Assembly: GCA_964622325.1 (NCBI GenBank)
Contig: CAZUOJ010000074.1
Span: 1-17,994, forward strand
DNA length: 17,994 nt
Reading direction: 5' to 3'
Source: JAJFUB01 sp964622325
Lineage (GTDB): Bacteria; Armatimonadota; Zipacnadia; Zipacnadales; UBA11051
Below are positions 1 to 5,435 of this stretch, piece after piece. Position numbers and translations under genes: made by a program. Below the pieces are notes generated by a model. The model was not told the DNA's origin. It was given only the letters and a program-made list of their open reading frames with translations, and searched no databases. Numbering within the stretch: the first letter of the stretch is position 1; every line of letters begins with the position of its first letter.

Positions 1-449
1 CTGATATCCACTTCAATATGCTCGGGGATCTGTGTCGGCAAGCAGGAGATGGCGATTTCGTGCATGACTTGATCCACAACGCCGCCATCCCGCGTCACGC
101 CGATTGCCTCGCCCACGAGCGCCACAGGCACTTCTACTTCCACGGGCTCGTTCAGCGACACCCATTGCAAATCTACGCTGAGAATTTGGCGTGTGATGGG
201 ATCGCGCTGGGCTTCTTTGAGCAACGCGGCAAGCCCTGGATCAGTCTCCTGTCCATCAATCTTCAGCCGCAGCAATGTGCCATGATGCCGCAATAGCGTT
301 TGCAATTGCCGCGCCTCCACTGTAATGGCCATCGGCTCCAGATGATGTCCATACACAACGCCCGGAATGAGCCCCTGACGCCGCAACGCGCGCGCGGCGC
401 CCTTGCCTGTTGCTGTGCGCTTTTGTACTTCCAGTACAAACTGTTCCAT
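1..449 (-). CDS. rplY: 50S ribosomal protein L25 (general stress protein Ctc family), 3' end cut by window
   Basis: Ribosomal protein L25 binds 5S rRNA in the large ribosomal subunit. The minus-strand reading starts at an ATG at 449, preceded by a strong GGAGGAG Shine-Dalgarno site about 5 nt upstream. The first residues are MEQFVLEVQKRTATGKGAAR, followed by a Leu-Arg-Arg-Gln-Gly-Leu-Ile-Pro-Gly-Val-Val-Tyr-Gly stretch. Both are typical of the L25 N-terminal beta-barrel domain. About 149 codons are present and the frame is open at position 1. The last visible part (a QIPEHIEVDI-type segment) belongs to the C-terminal TL5/CTC-like domain, so this is the long two-domain form rather than the short enteric one. 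It follows prs on the same strand after about 100 nt, as in many bacteria where prs, rplY and pth are linked. The assignment is firm; only the C-terminus is unseen. Confidence 0.93.
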   Translation of the reverse strand, partial: MEQFVLEVQKRTATGKGAARALRRQGLIPGVVYGHHLEPMAITVEARQLQTLLRHHGTLLRLKIDGQETDPGLAALLKEAQRDPITRQILSVDLQWVSLNEPVEVEVPVALVGEAIGVTRDGGVVDQVMHEIAISCLPTQIPEHIEVDI

Positions 450-500
450 TGTTCTCCTCCACGAAGAAGCGGGACCTGTTTGTCCCGCTTTATTTTTCTC
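422..500. promoter_or_regulatory. Two hairpins flanking the rplY ribosome binding site
   Basis: A perfect 9-bp inverted repeat (AAGCGGGAC at 467-475, GTCCCGCTT at 482-490, 6-nt loop) sits just upstream of the rplY Shine-Dalgarno site. A second, 7-bp hairpin (422-428 with 434-440) lies over rplY codons 4 to 10. Together they leave the SD and AUG exposed between two stems. Read on the plus strand, the first hairpin is followed by TATTTTTCTC and looks like an intrinsic terminator, which would stop transcription antisense to rplY. In the sense direction no U-run follows, so it is more likely a leader structure. Which role is real cannot be told from sequence. Confidence 0.45.
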
Positions 501-551
501 GTCCCCGGCTTAATCTGCTCGCCGGCTGTTTATCGCTAAATTCTTCCCGCA

Positions 552-1565
552 TTATGACTGTGCAGGCCGTAAATTGCGGCTATTCTCTTTTTGCAGCTTT
601 TGCAATTGGGCGCTGACAGATTGATCATTGTGAATACAATTAATCGCCTCCGCCAGAAGCGACGCCACGGAGAGCACTTGCATATTGGGCAGCTGCTTTT
701 CTGGCGGAATGGGCACTGTATTTGTTACCGCCACACTCTTTAACGGCACTTTGCGAATGCGTTCAATGGCTTCCCCGGAAAATACGCCGTGTGTCGCTAC
801 AGCATGTACTTCTGCCGCCCCACGCGCCAGACATGTCTCTGCCGCCAAACATATCGTCCCCGCCGTATCAATCATATCATCCACAATTACGGCGCGCTTG
901 CCTTCCAGATTTCCGATTGTTTCAATCTCTTCCACTTCATTGGGCCGTGGCCGCCGTTTCGCGATGACAACAAGCGCGGCCTCAATCTCATCCGCCAGCA
1001 ATTTCGCATTTTCTACGCCGCCCACATCCGGCGACACGACCACTGTATCATCGCCCCCCAGGCCCTGGCTCAGACAATAGCCGGCAATTATAGGCCGGGC
1101 GGGCAATTGATCCACAGGCAAATCAAAAAAGCCCATGATGGGATCGGCGTGCAAATCCATCGTCAGCACGCGGTCGGCACCGGCTGTTGTGATGAGATTC
1201 GCGACCAGCTTGGCCGTGATGGGCTCACGCCCGCGGATTTTTTTATCCTGGCGGGCATACCCATAATACGGAATGACGGCCGTAATGCGTCCCGCGGAGC
1301 CGCGGCGGCACGCATCGATCATCACAAGCAATTCCATCAGATTATCGTTCACGGGCGGGCATGTGGGCTGGATGATGAACACATCCGCGCCGCGAATGCT
1401 TTCCTTGATGGTCACGCGCACTTCCAGATCCGAAAAGCGCCCCACATCCGCCTTGCCCATAGCAAAATTCGGATTTCCTGTGATTACACGCAATTCTTCC
1501 ACTACAGCTTCCGCCAGCGCCCGATTGGCGTTGCCCGTGAAGATTCGCAATTCCTTATTGCGCAC
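552..1565 (-). CDS. prs: Ribose-phosphate pyrophosphokinase (PRPP synthetase)
   Basis: This enzyme transfers pyrophosphate from ATP to ribose-5-phosphate, making PRPP for purine, pyrimidine, His, Trp and NAD synthesis in the cytosol. Visible family marks, numbered from the GTG start, are the KELRIFTGNANRALAEAV opening, the ATP-site stretch YGYARQDKK (101-109), the HADPIMGFF metal/catalytic region (139-147) and the PRPP-binding loop VDDMIDTAGT (228-237). I chose GTG at 1565 because GGGAGAGAAA lies directly upstream and the protein then begins where the family normally does. The in-frame ATG at 1601 would add 12 residues but has no Shine-Dalgarno site, only a GCCCC/GGGGC hairpin. The product is 337 residues, slightly longer than the usual 310-320, with a C-terminal tail rich in Gln and Lys. 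The gene lies between tRNA-Gln and rplY and is probably cotranscribed with rplY. Confidence 0.95.
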   Translation of the reverse strand: MRNKELRIFTGNANRALAEAVVEELRVITGNPNFAMGKADVGRFSDLEVRVTIKESIRGADVFIIQPTCPPVNDNLMELLVMIDACRRGSAGRITAVIPYYGYARQDKKIRGREPITAKLVANLITTAGADRVLTMDLHADPIMGFFDLPVDQLPARPIIAGYCLSQGLGGDDTVVVSPDVGGVENAKLLADEIEAALVVIAKRRPRPNEVEEIETIGNLEGKRAVIVDDMIDTAGTICLAAETCLARGAAEVHAVATHGVFSGEAIERIRKVPLKSVAVTNTVPIPPEKQLPNMQVLSVASLLAEAINCIHNDQSVSAQLQKLQKENSRNLRPAQS

Positions 1566-1676
1566 TTTCTCTCTCCCAGCCGAAGAGATATGACTGTACA
1601 TAGCCCCATTTTCGGGGCAAAACAGAGCTTGGAAAAAGCCCGCCGCGCTTCCCCTCTAATGTCAACACAAAAACTT

Positions 1677-1715
1677 ATAAATCAAACTCATAAATCAAAC
1701 TGATAAGTCAACAAG
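1677..1715. repeat. Three 13-bp tandem repeats between tRNA-Gln and prs
   Basis: Two near-identical units, ATAAATCAAACTC (1677-1689) and ATAAATCAAACTG (1690-1702), are followed by a decayed third unit, ATAAGTCAACAAG (1703-1715). The block lies in the AT-rich part of the spacer between the tRNA and the prs start. It could be a protein-binding array, a processing signal or a chance duplication. No function is claimed. Confidence 0.7.
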
Positions 1716-1726
1716 CAAAAATGTTT

Positions 1727-1801
1727 TGGCTGGGGCGGAAGGATTCGAACCTTCGAATGCGGGATCCAAAGTCCCGTGCCTTACCGCTTGGCCACGCCCC
1801 A
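1727..1801 (-). tRNA. tRNA-Gln (anticodon TTG), CCA encoded
   Basis: The minus strand gives a complete cloverleaf. The acceptor stem is TGGGGCG/CGCCCCA with discriminator G. The D arm contains AGCGGTAA. The anticodon stem CGGGA/TCCCG encloses the loop CTTTGGA, so the anticodon is TTG. The T stem GAAGG/CCTTC encloses TTCGAAT. The 3' CCA is in the DNA (1727-1729). It lies between the nucleotidyltransferase gene and prs. The same position, between ispE and prs, holds a tRNA-Gln in some other bacteria as I recall. Confidence 0.97.
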
Positions 1802-1848
1802 GCACAAACTGCCTCTTTCCGCCTCCCCAAACGCCTGCTCTCTTATAT

Positions 1849-1877
1849 ATTTTATGATTTTACGCTGAGGATGACAA
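1849..1877 (-). promoter_or_regulatory. Sigma70-like promoter for tRNA-Gln (and perhaps prs-rplY)
   Basis: On the minus strand TTGTCA (1872-1877) and TAAAAT (1849-1854) are separated by exactly 17 bp. Each hexamer matches 5 of 6 consensus bases. The -35 box and most of the spacer fall in the last codons of the upstream nucleotidyltransferase gene, whose stop is at 1860. Initiation would fall near 1842, about 40 nt before the mature tRNA 5' end. Confidence 0.6.
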
Positions 1878-2663
1878 GAGCTGACGCGCCAGCTCCAGAT
1901 CCGCCGCCGAATCCACATCAAAGCCGCATTCCGGATAAGGAAGGATAATGGCGGCGCAACTTGCTTGCAGCAATTTTTCAGCGCGCGCCACAATCTGCGG
2001 CAAAGATAATTTCCCCAGCGCCAGCCGCAAAATAAAATCCACGCCCAGCATACGCGCCAGCGCCAATTTGCTTTTGCGTGCCCCAAATGCTTGCCTCAAA
2101 AGCGGGCCGCATTCCTGAACGAAGCGGCGCGACAGAGCGCCCAGGCCGGCGGCTGTAAATTCGCCTTCTTTCGTCCGCAAAGCCGTGCGACGCGTCTGCG
2201 GAAAACGCTCCCGCACCAGCTCCATCGGCACAATGCCATACAGGACATCCTTATCCGCCTGCTGCTGCGCCTGCTGGGCAAAATAGCTGACGGCCTGCGG
2301 CGTCAAAAGCGGCATATCACATGTGACTAAAAGCGCATGTGTATGCTCCTCCGGAAGCTGCCCAAAGCCCTCCGCCACCCCCTCGAAAAAGCCTGGATCG
2401 ACTGCCTCAGCCAATGGCCAGCGCCCCCGGCCATATTCCGCCACTTCGCCCTCTTGCAGACAGGCCACGACAATCGGCGTCACTTGCGGACAGGCCTGGA
2501 CCGCCTGCCAGACATATTCTATCATCGGACGGCCTGCGATGTCCACAAGCGCCTTATGCGGGGCCTGATATTCCCGGGCCAGCGGACAGGCTTCGCCATT
2601 GGCCAGGATGATAGCCGCCAGACTCTCCGCCTCGTGGGGGCTCTGTGTTTCGTTCACTGCCAT
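1860..2663 (-). CDS. MobA-like nucleotidyltransferase (GT-A fold NTP transferase), IspE-linked
   Basis: The protein (267 aa) has the nucleotide-sugar/cofactor NTP-transferase fold: an AIILANGEACPLA loop at 17-29, a Lys-Ala-Leu-Val segment near 37, GRPMIEY at 44-50 and a metal-site CDMPLL with Asp116. Near the C-terminus is a GFDVDSAADLE segment typical of MobA/GlmU-like enzymes. The first loop reads NGEA where most relatives have GGxG. I recall similar loops in IspE-neighbouring members, so this may mark a subfamily rather than inactivation. The start ATG at 2663 overlaps the ispE stop by 10 bp and has AGGTGG upstream, so translation is probably coupled. The substrate is unknown. MobA itself (molybdenum cofactor) is not supported, because no molybdopterin genes are nearby. 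A role in isoprenoid or cell-surface precursor activation is only a guess from position. Confidence 0.82.
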   Translation of the reverse strand: MAVNETQSPHEAESLAAIILANGEACPLAREYQAPHKALVDIAGRPMIEYVWQAVQACPQVTPIVVACLQEGEVAEYGRGRWPLAEAVDPGFFEGVAEGFGQLPEEHTHALLVTCDMPLLTPQAVSYFAQQAQQQADKDVLYGIVPMELVRERFPQTRRTALRTKEGEFTAAGLGALSRRFVQECGPLLRQAFGARKSKLALARMLGVDFILRLALGKLSLPQIVARAEKLLQASCAAIILPYPECGFDVDSAADLELARQLLSSSA

Positions 2664-3583
2664 GCCACCTGTAAGCCATCAGCCAACGGCGCCGCCGCGA
2701 CAGCCCAAAATCCCTCCTGCGCCAGTTCTGCCGCCACCACTTCAGCCAGGGCTTCTTCTTCATACAGGCCCAGGACGGCTGCGCCGCTGCCACAAAGCAT
2801 TGCCGCCTGCGCATTTCGCTTTTGCAGGCGACGACGCACTTCCGCAATTTGAGGCCAGCGCTGCTCCACTGGCGTTGTAAAAGTATTATACATGTTGCGG
2901 GCAATTTCAGGCAAGGGACTTTCAGGCTTGGCGCGTAAAAGCGTGAGCATGCGTTCTGTGTATTCCCCGCCTGTAAATGAGGAAGGCGGCAGAAGCTGAT
3001 AGGCTTCTTTTGTGCTGACAGAGACGGGGGGCTTTACAAGCACAAAGACGCCCTGTTGAAGAGGCGGACAGGGGGATAAAATCTCGCCGCGTCCCTGCCC
3101 CAGCATGGCTCCCCCATAAAGAAAAAAGGGCACATCGCTGCCTAATTGGGCCGCTAATTCGTGGAGGACGGCGGGATTGTGGCGGGCGGCCTGAAGCCTC
3201 GGCGGAATTTCCTGCGGCGATAGAGACTGAGAAAACAGCTCCGTCAATCCTACAAGCACGCCGGCCGCATCGCTGCTGCCGCCGCCCAGGCCGGCCTGGC
3301 TGGGGATGTTTTTGTGCAGCCTCATTCCCACAGGCCTGCTCAGCCCAAAATGTTCCCGAAAGCGCTGCAGCGCCCGCCAGCATAAATTCGTTTCATCTGC
3401 CGGCACCTCCGGCCCCCCGCGCACACAAAATGAATCGCGTTCGGCCAGCCACAATTGCAATTCATCATACAGGCGCACGGCCTGGAAAATTGTGCGCAGC
3501 TCATGATAGCCATCTGGCCGTCGGCCCAAAATTTCCAGGGTCAAATTGATTTTGGCGGGACAGCGAATTACGAGGAGGCGCAT
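2654..3583 (-). CDS. ispE: 4-diphosphocytidyl-2-C-methyl-D-erythritol kinase
   Basis: IspE phosphorylates CDP-methylerythritol with ATP in the non-mevalonate (MEP) isoprenoid pathway. This is a GHMP kinase of normal length (309 aa). It shows the substrate-binding opening CPAKINLTLEILGRRPDGYHE with Lys11, the ATP loop PSQAGLGGGSSDAAG at 94-108, the catalytic Asp150 in LGSDVPFF, and a C-terminal glycine motif MLCGSGAAVLG. The ATG at 3583 lies inside the last codons of rsmA (16-bp overlap) with a weak AAGAAGAG site upstream. The 3' end overlaps the nucleotidyltransferase start. The three genes therefore form one translationally coupled unit. It shows that the organism makes isoprenoids by the MEP route. 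Confidence 0.95.
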   Translation of the reverse strand: MRLLVIRCPAKINLTLEILGRRPDGYHELRTIFQAVRLYDELQLWLAERDSFCVRGGPEVPADETNLCWRALQRFREHFGLSRPVGMRLHKNIPSQAGLGGGSSDAAGVLVGLTELFSQSLSPQEIPPRLQAARHNPAVLHELAAQLGSDVPFFLYGGAMLGQGRGEILSPCPPLQQGVFVLVKPPVSVSTKEAYQLLPPSSFTGGEYTERMLTLLRAKPESPLPEIARNMYNTFTTPVEQRWPQIAEVRRRLQKRNAQAAMLCGSGAAVLGLYEEEALAEVVAAELAQEGFWAVAAAPLADGLQVAWQ

Positions 3584-4443
3584 GTGTTTTCTCTTCTTTG
3601 CAAAGCGAGAGCTAAACGTGCAAATTCTTCCAGGCTCAATGTCTCGGCGCGTCTGTCTTCCGCTATGCCCGTCTCCTCCAGCACAGCGCTCATCTGCTCA
3701 CGGCTTAAGGCCAGAAAGCCGCTCATGGTGAGCGCAGAAAGCAAAAATTTCCGCCGATGCTGAAACGCGGCTCGCACAATACGGAAGAAATAATCCGCAC
3801 TCGGCACAGAAAAGGGAGGCGTCTGTCGTTTTTGCAGTTTTACGGCCAGCGAGGCGACTTGAGGCGGCGGCAGAAAATCCCCCGGCACTAAACGCACGAC
3901 AGGCTCCACCTGCTGCACATAATACTGACAGAACAGGGTCAGGGGCCCATAATCTTTTGTGCCGGGCGAAGCCAGCAGACGCTCGGCCACTTCCTTTTGT
4001 ACTGTAATCACAAGCCCGCCACACAGGGGATCGGGCAATAATTTTTCCAGCAAGGGAGAAACTATTTGATAGGGCAAATTGCCGGTGGCGATATAGCGCT
4101 GCTGGCTTATGAGGGAAGAGAGATCGGCTTTTAAAATGTCCTGCCAGTATATGGTGACATTGGGATACGGGGCGAGAAGTTCCGCCAGCGGGGCCTGGAA
4201 GCGCACATCAATTTCACAGCCGACAACAGGCAAGCCGGAAGGAGCCAGATGGATCGTCAAGGCGCCCAGGCCGGGCCCAATTTCCAGAATGGCTCCCGCT
4301 TTCTGCTCGGCCGCCATTTGCAGCGCGGACGCAGCGATTTTAGCCGCTTTGGCCGAATTAAGCAGTACATGCTGGCCCAGCGATTTGCGCAGACGAATTT
4401 TATAACGGCGCAATAAATCGCGCGTTGTCGCAGCGTGGCTCAT
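3568..4443 (-). CDS. rsmA: 16S rRNA (adenine(1518)-N(6)/adenine(1519)-N(6))-dimethyltransferase
   Basis: RsmA/KsgA dimethylates two adjacent adenines in the helix 45 loop of 16S rRNA during late 30S assembly. The protein (291 aa) has the KSLGQHVLLNS entry segment, the S-adenosylmethionine loop EIGPGLG at 54-60 and the catalytic NLPY at 122-125. It also has the RRKFL-type C-terminal helical domain that contacts rRNA. I take ATG at 4443. An in-frame GTG directly before it, at 4446, is equally possible, and both have only a weak AGAG site upstream. It is the first gene of the rsmA-ispE-nucleotidyltransferase unit and diverges from the flavin-reductase gene. Nothing in the motifs suggests loss of activity. 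Confidence 0.95.
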   Translation of the reverse strand: MSHAATTRDLLRRYKIRLRKSLGQHVLLNSAKAAKIAASALQMAAEQKAGAILEIGPGLGALTIHLAPSGLPVVGCEIDVRFQAPLAELLAPYPNVTIYWQDILKADLSSLISQQRYIATGNLPYQIVSPLLEKLLPDPLCGGLVITVQKEVAERLLASPGTKDYGPLTLFCQYYVQQVEPVVRLVPGDFLPPPQVASLAVKLQKRQTPPFSVPSADYFFRIVRAAFQHRRKFLLSALTMSGFLALSREQMSAVLEETGIAEDRRAETLSLEEFARLALALQRRENTCASS

Positions 4444-4479
4444 CACAATTCTCTGGCCAGAAGGCCTTTTCCCAGCGCA

Positions 4480-4507
4480 TTGTTATCAATTCTTGAGGCA
4501 GGATAAT
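4480..4507 (+). promoter_or_regulatory. Candidate promoter for the flavin-reductase gene
   Basis: TTGTTA (4480-4485) and GATAAT (4502-4507) are 16 bp apart in the 160-bp spacer between divergent rsmA and the flavin-reductase gene. The -10 box matches 5 of 6 bases and the -35 box 4 of 6. It would give a leader of roughly 90 nt. I could not find a convincing promoter for rsmA on the opposite strand. Confidence 0.35.
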
Positions 4508-4606
4508 CATAGATTTTAGCGAATTATTTTCTGGCGCCATTAATCATACACAGAAATAAACACAAAAGCCAGAGGAGGCGCTTAATTAAAAGGAGTGTGC
4601 TCTATT

Positions 4607-5113
4607 ATGTTGACGCCTGTGCCAATCTCGGAAGCCATTGCCCGAAAATATCCGGAATGGGTGATGTTTGTCATTAGCCGTGACGAAAAGGGCCAGCCCA
4701 ACATCATGCCGGCGGGGTGGTGCATGATTTGTAACAGCCAGCCGCTGATGATGGCTGTGTCCGTGGGCTTTACGCGTTATACGCATCAGTGTCTGGAGGA
4801 GACAGGCGAATTTGTGCTGGCCTGGCCCGGCGTGGGCCAGGAGGAATTGATTAATCAGACAGGCTCCACAAGCGGCCGGGACATCAATAAATTTACAGAG
4901 TTCGGGCTGCAGGAATTGCCGGCGCAAGTCGTCAAGGCGCCGCTTGTGGAGGGCTGTGCCGTAGCGCTGGAATGTGTCGTAGTTAGCCAGCTCGAATTAG
5001 AGGATCATTCCATTTTTGTGGGGGAAGTGGTGGCGGCTCATGTCGCCGATCCGCCCGTGGAAAAACTAGAAAACTTTGCCGGGCATTATGCGGTGGCCAG
5101 GCCTAAAAGCTGA
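4607..5113 (+). CDS. Flavin reductase family protein (FMN-binding split barrel)
   Basis: The 168-residue protein fits the flavin reductase/DIM6-NTAB split-barrel family, whose members bind FMN and serve as NAD(P)H:flavin oxidoreductases or as flavin storage and redox partners. The visible N-terminal block is PEWVMFVISRDEKGQPNIMP, then a Trp-Cys-Met-Ile-Cys-Asn-Ser segment, SVGFTRYTHQCLEETGEFVL, and a conserved Ala-Trp-Pro. I place the start at ATG 4607, with AGGAG at 4591-4595. An in-frame GTG at 4595 overlaps that site and is less likely. The gene stands alone, diverging from rsmA. No oxygenase partner is adjacent, so the physiological electron acceptor is open. No clear intrinsic terminator follows; the next 150 bp are AT-rich. 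Confidence 0.85.
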   Translation: MLTPVPISEAIARKYPEWVMFVISRDEKGQPNIMPAGWCMICNSQPLMMAVSVGFTRYTHQCLEETGEFVLAWPGVGQEELINQTGSTSGRDINKFTEFGLQELPAQVVKAPLVEGCAVALECVVVSQLELEDHSIFVGEVVAAHVADPPVEKLENFAGHYAVARPKS

Positions 5114-5256
5114 GCCGCCCAGGGCAAGAAGGAAAGATTTTGAAAAAGCACACACATTTCTAAAAAACAGGCATTTCTAACATTTTATATTTTCTTCAAT
5201 AATAACAAAAGCAAAGTATTTTTTCTGTTTTTCAGGGAACAGGGATAGAAAAGACA

Positions 5257-5285
5257 TTCACAAAGGAGATAAAAAAGGGTACAAT
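5257..5285 (+). promoter_or_regulatory. Strong sigma70-like promoter upstream of the TPR/M48-like gene
   Basis: TTCACA (5257-5262) and TACAAT (5280-5285) are spaced by 17 bp. Each matches 5 of 6 consensus bases. A very AT-rich tract (about 5140-5235) lies upstream and could act as an UP element. The start of transcription should fall near 5292, giving a leader of about 140 nt. Confidence 0.65.
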
Positions 5286-5332
5286 TCACGATAGTCACAT
5301 AATTTGAAGCGCACAAGGCTGCCTCCGGCACG

Positions 5333-5379
5333 GACGCGCCGTCATTGGGGGGCGGGAGGCGCGTCGCAGCGTTCGCGCC
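5333..5379 (+). promoter_or_regulatory. GC-rich leader with two mutually exclusive hairpins
   Basis: The segment GGCGCGTC (5358-5365) can pair with GACGCGCC upstream (5333-5340), a perfect 8-bp stem with a 17-nt loop. Alternatively its first six bases (5358-5363) can pair with CGCGCC downstream (5374-5379), with a 10-nt loop. Both cannot form at once. The element lies between the promoter and the ribosome binding site AGGTGA at 5425-5430. It does not match a riboswitch class that I recognise, and there is no U-run, so a terminator switch is not evident. Confidence 0.45.
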
Positions 5380-5435
5380 GGGAAGTCGTAAGAAGGCCCG
5401 TTGCGATCCAAAAATTTATCTGGCAGGTGATCGCT

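Noticed and set aside
1634..1655. Terminator after tRNA-Gln
   Set aside because: The GAAGC/GCTTT pairing is short and relies on G-U pairs; read-through into prs is as likely.
789..1703. Long open frame on the plus strand across prs (304 codons)
   Set aside because: It is antisense to the clearly recognised prs gene, has no family motifs and a His/Arg-rich composition typical of a mirrored frame.
5304..5400. Known riboswitch (c-di-GMP-I-like GCCTCCGGC string) in the leader
   Set aside because: Only a short string resembles that class; the rest of the conserved core and the tetraloop/receptor parts are missing.
5304..5435. N-terminal extension of the TPR protein
   Set aside because: The stretch encodes an Arg-rich, GC-skewed sequence, lacks a Shine-Dalgarno site at its ATG, and overlaps the stem-loop leader. 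ATG 5436 has AGGTGA in the right place.
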